Source: Alcanivorax borkumensis SK2
Lineage (GTDB): Bacteria; Pseudomonadota; Gammaproteobacteria; Pseudomonadales; Alcanivoracaceae
Length of the DNA stretch: 64,000 nucleotides
Reading direction: 5' to 3'
NCBI RefSeq assembly: GCF_000009365.1
Contig: NC_008260.1
Span: 248,001-312,000, forward strand
Notes under the pieces: generated by a model
Told to the model about the DNA's origin: nothing
Database searches by the model: none
What the model saw: the letters and a program-made list of their open reading frames with translations, nothing else
In this document: positions 8,146 through 16,652 of the stretch, piece by piece
Layout of the letters: every line of letters starts with the position of its first letter
How positions within the stretch are numbered: the first letter of the stretch is position 1
Made by a program: the position numbers and the translations under genes

Positions 8146-9375
8146 CTAAACCAGCAGCCCCAACCCCAGCACCGCGACAAAGCCGATACTGTAGGCCACC
8201 AACAGGTAGCCGAAGTAACGCAGGTAGCTGCCGAAGGTGAGCACTTCGATCTTGCTCATGGCGATCACCCCGGCGGCGGAGCCAATGACCAGTAGCGACC
8301 CGCCCACACCGACCGAATAGGTTAGTGACAGCCATTGGGATAAGTTCATTTCTATCCCGGAATTGAGCAGCGCGGCGGTCAGCGGCACGTTATCGAATAG
8401 TGCCGAGGCCAAGCCCACCAGGAAATTAGCGGCCACGGGTGGCATAACATCATAAAGCGCGGGGAAGTAGGCCAGCATACCCAGCTCCTTGAGCATACCT
8501 ACCAACAGCAATACGCCCAGGAAAAACAGCAGGGTGTCGAATTCAATCTTGCGGATATATTCCAGAATTGGCTCGTCCTTGTTTAGGAACTGCACCACCA
8601 TGAACATCAACGATAGACCGAACAGGAAGCACAGCACCGGCGGAATTCCGAATGCTACGTTGGCGGCGATGGTGCCGACAATGGTGCCGAAGAACAGCAG
8701 CGCGATAACCTTGTCTCCGCGTTCGATGACGTTGTTTTGTTTCTTGATGTGCACTTCTTCACTGAGCCCTAATGAGAGCATTAATGCTAGTGCAGCAACT
8801 GCTCCGGCGGCGGGCAGGCTAAGCAATAGAAGGTCCGGAATTTCCACTTTGCCTGCCAGGAAAATCATCAGTGTAGTGACATCGCCGGTAATCAGCGCGG
8901 TGCCCCCAGCGTTAACCGAAAATATCACCAGCACCACGTAGCGCATTAGTTTTTTGACCGGCAGGTTCAGGTTCATCAACACGGCGATACACACCAGGGT
9001 GGCGGTGATGTTGTCGGCCATGGAAGAGAACAGGAAGGCAAACACGCCGGTGAGCAACATGAGTTTGCGCTCGCTAATGCGCTCGGGTAGCAGTTTGTTG
9101 ACCAGGCTGTCGATAATGCCCTTGCCGGATAGATAAGCCACGAAGGTCATGGCGGCCATCAGAAACAACCACAGGGTGGCAATATCCAGCAGGTTGTCAT
9201 TAAGGCTTTTCATCAGCGCGTCGTGACTGAGATGAGCCGGGGGGGCAATAAAAAACAGTAGCCAGGCGAAGGACCCGAAAAACAGCGTGGTTTTTGCCTT
9301 ATCAATATGGACGATATCTTCGACGACGATGGACAAAAAGCCCAGCGCCACCAGGATTAGTAGAACGGTGGTCAT
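8146..9375 (-). CDS. nhaD: NhaD-type Na+/H+ antiporter
   Basis: A 409-residue inner-membrane protein with about 11-12 hydrophobic segments, a normal length for NhaD in the ion-transporter superfamily. Typical pieces are FSSMADNITATL and VNAGGTALITGDVTTLMIFLAG in the first half and SALFDNVPLTAALLNSG in the second. These are the two inverted DN-containing re-entrant motifs expected to bind Na+/H+. It exports Na+ at alkaline pH and fits the halophilic set of transporters here. It is a single gene whose start at 9375 faces the iron-related operon across ~260 bases. Confidence 0.9.
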   Translation of the reverse strand: MTTVLLILVALGFLSIVVEDIVHIDKAKTTLFFGSFAWLLFFIAPPAHLSHDALMKSLNDNLLDIATLWLFLMAAMTFVAYLSGKGIIDSLVNKLLPERISERKLMLLTGVFAFLFSSMADNITATLVCIAVLMNLNLPVKKLMRYVVLVIFSVNAGGTALITGDVTTLMIFLAGKVEIPDLLLLSLPAAGAVAALALMLSLGLSEEVHIKKQNNVIERGDKVIALLFFGTIVGTIAANVAFGIPPVLCFLFGLSLMFMVVQFLNKDEPILEYIRKIEFDTLLFFLGVLLLVGMLKELGMLAYFPALYDVMPPVAANFLVGLASALFDNVPLTAALLNSGIEMNLSQWLSLTYSVGVGGSLLVIGSAAGVIAMSKIEVLTFGSYLRYFGYLLVAYSIGFVAVLGLGLLV

Positions 9376-9543
9376 GGCGGGCGACTCGCACTGTAGCTAA
9401 AAAAGAGAGCGGAGATCGGCGCTATCTTAGACTTTTTGTGAACTGGGTTCACCGTAAACAATTTGTTTATTGGGGGGCATTCGACGAATTGTGGCGGAAA
9501 AATGCTGGATATGTGCAGATTTTGGACGCAGCCCTTTTAAAAG

Positions 9544-9560
9544 ATGCGAATAATTCGCAT
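9544..9560. promoter_or_regulatory. Fur-box-like palindrome upstream of the imelysin operon
   Basis: ATGCGAATAATTCGCAT is a perfect inverted repeat with 7-base arms around a 3-base centre, in an AT-rich setting (TTTTAAAAG before, TATGTATG after). It resembles pseudomonad Fur boxes of the AATGCGAATnATTC type. It lies 79 bases before the start of an imelysin/IrpA gene, a family known for iron regulation. Binding by Fur is inferred. Confidence 0.6.
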
Positions 9561-9638
9561 TATGTATGCCTAGACTGTTTCCGCGTCGATCTGCTCGGCG
9601 CGTTTGCTTGTGATATTCGATCTGCTCGGGGAATTTTC

Positions 9639-10928
9639 ATGCTGACTCGCCTGTCCACCGGCGGCCTTTTACTGGCCACCCTGTTTTTTTCTGCCTGTAG
9701 CGATGAACCGCAGTCCAGCGGGGCCGTTGTTGCGCAGGCCTATGATCAGACGCAGGGCAAGAAGGTGGTCAGCCACTATGCTGACGTGGCGTTGGCGACC
9801 TATACCGATGCGCTTGCCGAAGCTCGCAAGTTGAAAACTCAAATTGATGCGTTACTGGCAGCACCTACGGAAGATAGCCTAACTGCGGCCCGGGATGCTT
9901 GGCGTGCGGCCCGGGTGCCCTACATGCAGAGTGAAGTATTTCGGTTCGGCAATGTGGTGGTGGACGAATGGGAAGGACAGGTGAATGCCTGGCCGCTGGA
10001 TGAGGGCCTGATTGATTACGTGGATGAGGATTATCACGCGGTGATGGGCAACCCCGGCGCCCGCGCCAATATTATTGCCAGCGAATCCTTGAAGATTGGT
10101 GAGCAGGCTCTGGATTTGACGGACCTGAGCGCAGAGTTGTTAGCCAGTTTGAATGAGCTAGGGGGCTCCGAGGTGAATGTGGCCACCGGCTATCATGCTA
10201 TTGAATTTTTGTTGTGGGGGCAGGACTTGAATGGAACCGACGCTGGTGCCGGTGAGCGCCCGGCAACGGATTTTGCCACCGGCCCGCAAGCCACTGGGGG
10301 GCATAATGCCCGCCGCCGCGAGTACCTGTCGGTGGTTACCGATCTGCTGATTAACGATCTGGAAGTGATGGTAGACGAATGGCGTCCGGGTGAAGAGAAC
10401 TACCGGGCTGAGCTGGAAGCCGACTCAGTGGAGAACGGCCTTCGCAAGATGTTGTTTGGCATGGGAAGCCTGTCATTGGGCGAGTTGGCTGGAGAGCGGA
10501 TGAAGGTGGCACTTGCGGCCCATTCCCCAGAAGACGAGCACGACTGTTTTAGTGACAATACGCATGCGTCGCATTTTTATAATGGTAAGGGCATTCGCAA
10601 TGTGTATCTGGGCGAGTATCGGCGAGTGAACGGTGAAACCTTGACCGGCCCTTCCTTGAGTGACTTGGTGGCCGCCAATAAGCCGGCCATCGACAACCAA
10701 TTGAAAGCCGACTTGGAGGCTAGCCGCGCGGCGCTGCAGGGGCTGGTGGACAGTGCCAACAAAGGCATTCATTTTGATCAGTTGATTGCGCCAGGGAATA
10801 GCGAGGGGGCGGCCACGGTGAATGCGGCCATCGATACCTTGGTCGCGCAGACTACCAGTATTGAGGCGGCCGCAGCGGTGCTAAATATTCAGGCACTGAA
10901 TCCGGATACCGCCAACCACAGCTTCTGA
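9639..10928 (+). CDS. Imelysin (IrpA/peptidase M75-like) lipoprotein
   Basis: 429 residues from the ATG at 9639. The frame extends upstream to 9294 but only this start gives a lipoprotein signal, FFSAC with Cys20. The mature protein has the imelysin fold signature GYHAIEFLLWG at ~184-194, that is the GxHxxE motif of the IrpA/ICMP group, and NAWPLDEGLIDYVD upstream of it. These proteins act in the periplasm in iron acquisition; peptidase activity is unproven and the GxHxxE motif is now thought of as a possible metal site. It is the first gene of a four-gene plus-strand cluster and sits behind a Fur-box-like palindrome. Confidence 0.9.
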   Translation: MLTRLSTGGLLLATLFFSACSDEPQSSGAVVAQAYDQTQGKKVVSHYADVALATYTDALAEARKLKTQIDALLAAPTEDSLTAARDAWRAARVPYMQSEVFRFGNVVVDEWEGQVNAWPLDEGLIDYVDEDYHAVMGNPGARANIIASESLKIGEQALDLTDLSAELLASLNELGGSEVNVATGYHAIEFLLWGQDLNGTDAGAGERPATDFATGPQATGGHNARRREYLSVVTDLLINDLEVMVDEWRPGEENYRAELEADSVENGLRKMLFGMGSLSLGELAGERMKVALAAHSPEDEHDCFSDNTHASHFYNGKGIRNVYLGEYRRVNGETLTGPSLSDLVAANKPAIDNQLKADLEASRAALQGLVDSANKGIHFDQLIAPGNSEGAATVNAAIDTLVAQTTSIEAAAAVLNIQALNPDTANHSF

Positions 10929-11093
10929 CATGAGGCCCGCGGTGGGTTGAAAGCACCGGCCGCCGGCCCGTTATCTCGGGCGCTGTGCTGGAGCCGTACA
11001 TTCCAGCGAAAAGCGGAAAGCTTGCTCATTGTCTTCGTGACTCAAGTATTGAGTCTGCACAGCTAGGCTCTCAAGAGAGAAGGATACCCACCC

Positions 11094-12488
11094 TTGCGAT
11101 ATTTCTTGCTGTCTTTGGCGGCCCTGTTGGCGGCTTGTGATCAAGGCCCCACTTTTACCGAAGCCGAGCCCGGTGAGCAGCTTTCTGCGGGTAAGGCCAC
11201 AGTGACTAAAACAGACCAGAATGCGTTTTCGCTGCCGCTAGCGAATCTGCCACCGTCTCGGCGGCTGGATTTCAGTGTGGGCAACAGCTTTTTCCGGAAC
11301 CCTTGGGTTATTGCTCCGGCCTCCACGGATGCTCGTGACGGCCTTGGCCCATTATTCAATACCAACGCTTGTCAGAACTGTCATATCAAGGATGGCCGAG
11401 GTCACCCGCCTGGCCCTGATGCCAAACAAGCGGTTTCCATGTTGGTGCGGTTGTCGGTGCCTGCTAAAGCAGAAGATGATTTGACCCAAGGTGGGTTAAT
11501 GCCCGAGCCAACCTATGGCGGGCAATTTCAGGATGCGGCCATTCCCGGGGTTGAGCCGGAAGGCCGGGTGCGGGTGGATTACCGCACCCGGATTGTCACT
11601 TTTAAAGATGGCTACCAAGTTGCTCTGCGTGTGCCTCGACTGAGTTTCAGTAACTTGGCGTACGGAGACATGCATCCTGCCACGCTGTTTTCCGCGCGCA
11701 TTGCCCCGCCGGTGATTGGTTTGGGGTTGCTGGAAGCCATTCCGGAAGCAGACCTGTTAGCCCATGCTGACCCGGAGGATGCGGACGGTGACGGTATCAG
11801 TGGCCGGGCAAATCGCGTTTGGGATCGCCGTAATGACACCACGGCCATGGGACGTTTTGGCTGGAAGGCAGGGCAGCCCAGCTTGCGCCAGCAAAATGCG
11901 GAAGCCTTCGCTAATGACATGGGCCTTACCAGCCATTTGGTGCCCACCGATTCCTGCTCCCCGGCCCAGCACGATTGCCTGGCCATGCCCAACGGCGGCG
12001 ACGCGGAGGTGAGTGATTCCATCCTCGATAACGTCACGTTTTATACCCGCAACCTGGCCGTGCCGGCCCGCCGTAATGTAGACGATAAACAGGTGCTGGC
12101 GGGTAAAAGCCTGTTCTTCCAAGCGAATTGCCAAGGCTGCCATGTGGCCGTGTTCACCACCGGAGCCGAGGCCGCGGAGCCGGAGCTGGCCAACCAGACG
12201 ATTCGTCCCTACACCGATTTGTTGCTCCATGACATGGGGCCGGGTTTAGCGGACGGTCGCCCGGAGTTTTTGGCTAATGGCCAGGAGTGGCGTACCCCGC
12301 CGCTGTGGGGTATCGGCCTCACGGAGGCAGTGAATGGCCATACTCAGTTTCTCCACGATGGCCGCGCCCGCAATCTAATGGAAGCGATTCTCTGGCACGA
12401 AGGTGAGGCGGCTCAGTCTCGGGATGCGGTGTTGGCGTTTGATGCTAGTCAGCGCGCGGCGTTGTTGGCTTTCTTGAACTCTTTATAA
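11094..12488 (+). CDS. Di-haem oxidoreductase (COG3488-type) lipoprotein
   Basis: 464 residues from a TTG start at 11094, with AAGGA at 11080-11084 nine bases upstream. A lipoprotein signal ends in LLAAC with Cys15. Two c-type haem-binding CxxCH motifs are visible, CQNCH at 93-97 and CQGCH at 346-350, together with an acidic DPEDADGDGISGRAN loop near 226-240 that could bind Ca2+. This fits the di-haem 'thiol oxidoreductase' family regularly encoded between two imelysin genes. It probably provides redox activity for periplasmic iron handling; the true substrate is not established. It follows the first imelysin gene by 165 bases and precedes the second by 25. Confidence 0.88.
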   Translation: MRYFLLSLAALLAACDQGPTFTEAEPGEQLSAGKATVTKTDQNAFSLPLANLPPSRRLDFSVGNSFFRNPWVIAPASTDARDGLGPLFNTNACQNCHIKDGRGHPPGPDAKQAVSMLVRLSVPAKAEDDLTQGGLMPEPTYGGQFQDAAIPGVEPEGRVRVDYRTRIVTFKDGYQVALRVPRLSFSNLAYGDMHPATLFSARIAPPVIGLGLLEAIPEADLLAHADPEDADGDGISGRANRVWDRRNDTTAMGRFGWKAGQPSLRQQNAEAFANDMGLTSHLVPTDSCSPAQHDCLAMPNGGDAEVSDSILDNVTFYTRNLAVPARRNVDDKQVLAGKSLFFQANCQGCHVAVFTTGAEAAEPELANQTIRPYTDLLLHDMGPGLADGRPEFLANGQEWRTPPLWGIGLTEAVNGHTQFLHDGRARNLMEAILWHEGEAAQSRDAVLAFDASQRAALLAFLNSL

Positions 12489-12513
12489 CGACGATTAAGG
12501 TCGAGGATTCACC

Positions 12514-13551
12514 ATGCGTGCTTTGATTATGCAGGGGGCGGTCGCGTTGTCCGTGTTGATGCTGGCAGCGTGTAGCAACCCACGGCAGGAGGTCACTGTT
12601 CAGCTGGCCACTGAGGTGTTATTGCCGGCTCACCAACAATGGCACGACAGCAATGCCGCGCTGATGGACAGTGTGGAGGCGTACTGCGCGGACCCGCAGG
12701 CCTCGGTGGAAAAGATGAAGGCCGCATTTTTTCACGCCCAATCACAGTGGTCTTACTTGCAGCCGTTGATGATCGGCCCGTTGTCGGAAGGCAATCGTAG
12801 CTGGCAGGTTCAGTTCTGGCCGGACAAACGCAACCTGGTGGTTCGCCAGACTGAAGCGTTGTTAGACGAGGCCGGCCCACTCACCGGTGAGCAGCTGGAG
12901 AAGGCCAGTGTGGTAGTGCAGGGGCTAACCGCTTTTGAATTTGTGCTGTTTGATGAATCGATAGCACTGGCTTCCAGCCGTGATCGCTATTGTCCGTTAC
13001 TGAAGGGTATTGCGAACCACCAATGGGCGTTGTCTGAAGAGGTGTTGAAACTGTGGCGTGGGCCTGAGGGAATGTTGTTGCAGTTAAGCGATTTTCCCAA
13101 CGAGCGCTATGCCACTGCGGATGATGGTCTGGCGGCGATTCTGCGGGTGCAGATTACCGGTGTGGACGTGCTGAAGAAAAAATTGGGTGTGCCCATGGGC
13201 CGGCTGAATAAAGGCGTGGCGCAGCCCTATCAAGCGGAAGCTTGGCGTAGCCAGCAATCTATTGAAAACCTGCAAGCGTCACTAAAAGGCGCGTGGGCGG
13301 TATGGCAGCGGGTACGTTCTCTGGTGAGCGATGAAGGCTTGGTGAGTGATATTGATCAGGCCTATGCGGATGTGAATAGCCGGATGGAGGCGTTGCCTGG
13401 GCCGCTGGTGGAATTGGTGCAGGCCCCCTCCCACAGGGATACGTTGGCGGCGCTTTATACCGCGCTGGATCAATTGGAAAATCGGCAGCAGATAGAGCTG
13501 GCTCGGGCACTGAATATCCAGATTGGTTTTAACGCCAACGACGGAGACTAG
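12514..13551 (+). CDS. Imelysin-like lipoprotein (second copy, GxHxxE motif lost)
   Basis: 345 residues with a lipoprotein signal (MLAAC, Cys20). The helical bundle resembles imelysin: PAHQQWHDSNAALMDSV at the start and FFHAQSQWSYLQPLMIGPL matching the first imelysin's DAWRAARVPYMQSE region. Where the first protein has GYHAIEF this one reads GLTAFEF, so the histidine is replaced by Thr while the Glu stays. This is a common division between the two paralogues of such clusters. It follows the di-haem protein closely and is most likely co-transcribed. Role: periplasmic partner in iron uptake or ferric handling, inferred from context. Confidence 0.85.
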   Translation: MRALIMQGAVALSVLMLAACSNPRQEVTVQLATEVLLPAHQQWHDSNAALMDSVEAYCADPQASVEKMKAAFFHAQSQWSYLQPLMIGPLSEGNRSWQVQFWPDKRNLVVRQTEALLDEAGPLTGEQLEKASVVVQGLTAFEFVLFDESIALASSRDRYCPLLKGIANHQWALSEEVLKLWRGPEGMLLQLSDFPNERYATADDGLAAILRVQITGVDVLKKKLGVPMGRLNKGVAQPYQAEAWRSQQSIENLQASLKGAWAVWQRVRSLVSDEGLVSDIDQAYADVNSRMEALPGPLVELVQAPSHRDTLAALYTALDQLENRQQIELARALNIQIGFNANDGD

Positions 13552-13617
13552 AGTCCGTTGCGCGTTAATAGTTAAAAGTTTGGTCGCAGTGGGCGGTGCA
13601 AGCTTGCGGGGAGCGTT

Positions 13618-14730
13618 ATGCCACTAACACGACGTAAGTTGCTGGGTGCTGGTGCGGCGATGGCCGGTGTGGCCGCTCTGGGTGGCGGGTCACTGTGGAC
13701 CCGTACGGCGGGCAAATCTCCCCTGCTGCTTTCCGCGCGCAACGATGATGCCGGCCAGCACTATGCCATGGGCTATTATTTGAATGGCCAGCGGGCCTTC
13801 GCGACGCCGGTGCGCGAACGCTGCCATGCGGTGGCTCGCCATCCTTTCCTGCCTGTTGCTTTGTTTGTGGGGCGCCGGCCAGCAAGGGAAAGTTATCTGT
13901 TGGATCTGCGCGATGGCTCTTTGCTGCAAACCCTGCATAGCCAGCCGTATCGCCACTTCTATGGGCATGCCGTTTTCCATGCGCAGGGCCAATGGTTGTA
14001 CACCACCGAAAACGATCTCAATGAGCCCGGCCGTGGCGTGTTGGGGCGCTACCGGTTGGATCACGCTGCTTTGCAGCTAGTCCATGACGGCGAAGCGTCC
14101 ACCCATGGTGTTGGCCCCCACGAACTGGCCTGGATGCCAGATGGCGAATCCCTAGCGATTGGTAACGGCGGTATCCGCACTGACGGGCTCAGCCGCCAAC
14201 AAATGAACCTGGAGACCATGACCTCCAGCCTAGTAATCATGGATCGTCACGGTGCGCTAATCAGCAAGGAAATTCTCACGGATACGCAAAGCAGTATTCG
14301 TCACCTGGATGTGGCTGGCGACGGCACGGTGGTGACCGGGCAGCAATATCATGGCCCCGCCTATAACCGTGTGCCGTTGCTGGCCATCAAGCGCCCCGGT
14401 GAGGCCTATCAACCGTTTCCTGTCAGCCAGACACAGCTGGCAATGATGGATCAGTACACCGCCAGCATCGCCATTCATCGCCAGCAACGGCAAGTGGCCA
14501 TGACGGCGCCACGGGGCAACCGGTTCTTTATCTGGGACCTGGATAGCGGGGAGACCTTGCTAGATACGCCGATGTCAGATTGTGCCGGTGTGGGGGCAGT
14601 GCCGGGCGGGTTTGCGGTGACCTCGGGGCAGGGCAAATGCCGTTACTTCGATAGCCGTACTGCGGATGTGCAGGGGCAGTGGCTGGCATTGCCGGGGGGC
14701 GGCTGGGATAACCATCTCTGGTTAGGTTAG
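13618..14730 (+). CDS. DUF1513 beta-propeller-like exported protein
   Basis: 370 residues. The N-terminus LTRRKLLGAGAAMAGVAALGG looks like a Tat signal (twin Arg plus a moderately hydrophobic stretch), so the protein is probably exported folded. The remainder reads as a repetitive beta-propeller: short strands with WLYTTENDL, GPHELAWMPDG and GNRFFIWDLDSGE blade-like segments. The family is DUF1513, the usual fourth member of imelysin/di-haem clusters. It starts 66 bases after the second imelysin gene. Function unknown; context points to periplasmic iron metabolism. Confidence 0.87.
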   Translation: MPLTRRKLLGAGAAMAGVAALGGGSLWTRTAGKSPLLLSARNDDAGQHYAMGYYLNGQRAFATPVRERCHAVARHPFLPVALFVGRRPARESYLLDLRDGSLLQTLHSQPYRHFYGHAVFHAQGQWLYTTENDLNEPGRGVLGRYRLDHAALQLVHDGEASTHGVGPHELAWMPDGESLAIGNGGIRTDGLSRQQMNLETMTSSLVIMDRHGALISKEILTDTQSSIRHLDVAGDGTVVTGQQYHGPAYNRVPLLAIKRPGEAYQPFPVSQTQLAMMDQYTASIAIHRQQRQVAMTAPRGNRFFIWDLDSGETLLDTPMSDCAGVGAVPGGFAVTSGQGKCRYFDSRTADVQGQWLALPGGGWDNHLWLG

Positions 14731-14751
14731 GCGCCCGTGATAGCGGGCGCC
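14730..14751. repeat. GC-rich hairpin after the DUF1513 gene
   Basis: An 8-bp perfect inverted repeat GGCGCCCG/CGGGCGCC with a 6-nt loop begins at the last base of the DUF1513 stop codon. It is followed by AAAAAC rather than a T tract on the plus strand, so it is not a textbook terminator for that operon, but it may stabilise the transcript end. Confidence 0.55.
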
Positions 14752-14770
14752 AAAAACAAGCCACTGAATG

Positions 14771-15163
14771 TTAATCGTGCCAGCCGGATACCTTGCCGCT
14801 GCACACCCAGTCCTTGGAGCCCCGTTCGACCCCAATGGATCTGTAACTGTAGCGGCCATTGGCGTTGGATGTAGACCAACTCTTGGTTTTACCGGCCCCG
14901 ATGCCGGAGGCGCCGCAATCTTCAGAGCCGTCTTTGCGTTCATTGCAGAAACGGGCGTAGATACGATTGTTGCAGGAATTGCGGTAGGTAACGATAAAAT
15001 TCCCTTTGCTGTACTGGCTCCATTTGGTGTTGTGCACCACCATGCAGGGGGCGCCACCACTGTTGCGAGCATCCCAGCAGGTGTCATCGTCCAGGCTGGA
15101 GTAATAGTCTGCGGCAGCAAACTGTGAAGCCAGTAATATGGCAATGCCAATGGTCCATTTCAT
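14771..15163 (-). CDS. Small secreted cysteine-rich protein, unknown function
   Basis: A 130-residue protein with a short signal peptide (MKWTIGIAILLASQFAAA, cleavage around residue 18). The mature part of ~112 residues has six cysteines, enough for three disulfides, and is rich in Ser, Asn, Tyr and Gly (IVTYRNSCNNRIYARFCNE). I do not recognise a named family. The composition suggests a stable periplasmic or secreted beta domain. It is convergent with the DUF1513 gene, and its start faces the 3' end of the merR-like gene across ~190 bases, so it is probably monocistronic. Confidence 0.7.
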   Translation of the reverse strand: MKWTIGIAILLASQFAAADYYSSLDDDTCWDARNSGGAPCMVVHNTKWSQYSKGNFIVTYRNSCNNRIYARFCNERKDGSEDCGASGIGAGKTKSWSTSNANGRYSYRSIGVERGSKDWVCSGKVSGWHD

Positions 15164-15355
15164 TATCTTCCCCTTGTTCCCTTCTTTGTTGACCTAGTTG
15201 GCTCCCCAAAAGAGCCGGCTATGTTTATTGTAGAAAGCTGCCGGGAATATGCCTCACCCATATGGGGTAAACGGGTGCATAACGTGTTGTATAAATGTCA
15301 GCCAAGGCGCTTGTAACGGGAAGAGACAGGAAGGGCCAGGAGGTGGCCACTGGGT

Positions 15356-15772
15356 CTAGTGGCCATGCTCGGTGGTGCATTTGCGGTGATCGCTTAACAC
15401 TTCTATAACCCGGCATTCGCCAGGCCTCCCTTGTTCGCACTCGTTAATCATTCGGCCCAGTTCATCGCGCAAGGCGCTGAGTGATCGAATTCGTTGCTCG
15501 ACGGTCTCAAGGTGGCGGCGGGCAATATCATCGGCACAGCCATGCTGTTCACTCATGGTGAGCAGCTCGCGAATATCTTCCAGGGTGAAGCCCAATTCGC
15601 GGCTGTGACGAATAAAGGCCAATCGTTCCCGGTGGCGCTGATGGTAGCGTCGCTGTCCCCCTTCACTGCGTGCCGGTTCCGGCATCAATCCGATTTTTTC
15701 GTAGTAGCGAATCGTCTCCACTTTGCAGCCGGCGGCGTTACTGAGCGCGCCGATAGAGAACAGGGTTGGCAT
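15356..15772 (-). CDS. MerR-family heavy-metal-responsive regulator
   Basis: 138 residues, the normal size for a metal-sensing MerR protein. The winged helix-turn-helix occupies residues ~4-72 (FSIGALSNAAGCKVETIRYY, then GLMPEPAR and RRYHQRHRERLAFIRHSREL). A dimerisation helix follows (~78-118). The C-terminal part has Cys near 79 (HGCADD), CEQGRPGECRVIE and a His/Cys-rich tail (DHRKCTTEHGH), consistent with binding Zn, Cd or Pb; which metal cannot be told. It is divergent from a CDF-like transporter gene, and the shared spacer carries a typical MerR-type promoter. Confidence 0.9.
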   Translation of the reverse strand: MPTLFSIGALSNAAGCKVETIRYYEKIGLMPEPARSEGGQRRYHQRHRERLAFIRHSRELGFTLEDIRELLTMSEQHGCADDIARRHLETVEQRIRSLSALRDELGRMINECEQGRPGECRVIEVLSDHRKCTTEHGH

Positions 15773-15802
15773 GATTATTACCTCATGGGCCGATAACTGG
15801 GC

Positions 15803-15833
15803 TTGAACCTGTAGTTACTATAGCTTTTTAAAT
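15803..15833 (+). promoter_or_regulatory. MerR-type promoter/operator for the CDF-like transporter
   Basis: A -35 box TTGAAC (15803-15808) and a -10-like TTAAAT (15828-15833) are separated by 19 bp, the over-long spacer typical of MerR-regulated promoters. A dyad CTGTAG-TTA-CTATAG (15809-15823, one mismatch) fills the spacer. It lies between the divergent MerR gene and the transporter and points toward the transporter. Confidence 0.78.
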
Positions 15834-15934
15834 GGAACCTGAATCAGTGAAATCAAGGAGCCCAAGCAGGCGCTACCGGCAGCAATAGACGTTTGCCACT
15901 GCCATGTCGGGCCCAAAGAGAGTGGAGAAACAAT

Positions 15935-16558
15935 ATGGGTTGTTGTGATCACGAGATAGTGGGAAACCCGGCACCAGATTACCAACGAGTGCTATGGATC
16001 GTGTTGGCGATTAATGCGGTGATGTTTGTGGTGGAGGCGGCCTCTGGAGTGCTGGCGGATTCGCGGGCATTGCAGGCCGATGCGCTGGACTTTCTGGGCG
16101 ATACCGCTACCTACGGTTTAACCTTGTGGGCGTTGGGACAGTCGGTGGCCTGGCGGGTACGCGCAGCCCGTATCAAGGGGGTGTCGTTATTGTTGATGGG
16201 CGTGATCGTGCTGGCGAACAGCATTTGGGCGCTGGTGAAGGGCAGTGCGCCGCAGGGCGAGCTGATGATGGGTGTAGCCAGTTTGGCGCTGTCGGCCAAT
16301 GTGATTAGTGCGCTGTTATTGCTGCGCCACCGGCAGGGGGACGCCAATATTCGATCCGCCTGGCTGTGCTCGCGCAATGATGCGTTGGCCAACCTGACAG
16401 TGCTGATCTCCGGCACCCTAGTGGTATGGCTAGACAGCCGCTGGCCAGACCTGCTGGTGGCAGTGGCCATTGCGGGCCTGTTTACCCACAGCGCCGTGTC
16501 GATTTTGCGTCAGGCGCAGAACGAGTCCGCCGCAGAGCACGGGTGCGGTACGTCGTGA
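15935..16558 (+). CDS. Cation-diffusion-facilitator-like metal transporter
   Basis: 207 residues from the ATG at 15935, chosen because GGAG lies about 8 bases upstream. Six hydrophobic segments with VLADSRALQADALDFLGDTATYG in TM2 place it in the CDF/cation-efflux superfamily. It lacks the usual C-terminal cytoplasmic metal-binding domain. The TM5 site is also unusual: it reads CSRNDALANL where canonical family members have HxxxD. Cys and His cluster at both ends (MGCCDHE and EHGCG). The promoter and divergent MerR gene suggest metal-induced efflux of Zn, Cd or Pb. Substrate is inferred. Confidence 0.82.
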   Translation: MGCCDHEIVGNPAPDYQRVLWIVLAINAVMFVVEAASGVLADSRALQADALDFLGDTATYGLTLWALGQSVAWRVRAARIKGVSLLLMGVIVLANSIWALVKGSAPQGELMMGVASLALSANVISALLLLRHRQGDANIRSAWLCSRNDALANLTVLISGTLVVWLDSRWPDLLVAVAIAGLFTHSAVSILRQAQNESAAEHGCGTS

Positions 16559-16652
16559 GCAAATGGTTATTATTGTTGGCGATGAGAAGGTGGGGCGGTA
16601 GGCTGCACCGAGTTGGGCAGCTTATGTTTTCTGCCTCTCCACTGTGATCAAG

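Noticed and set aside
9294..9638. An N-terminal extension of the first imelysin gene
   Set aside because: Starting at 9639 gives a clean lipoprotein signal; the extension overlaps the nhaD start and would place the Fur-like site inside the coding region.
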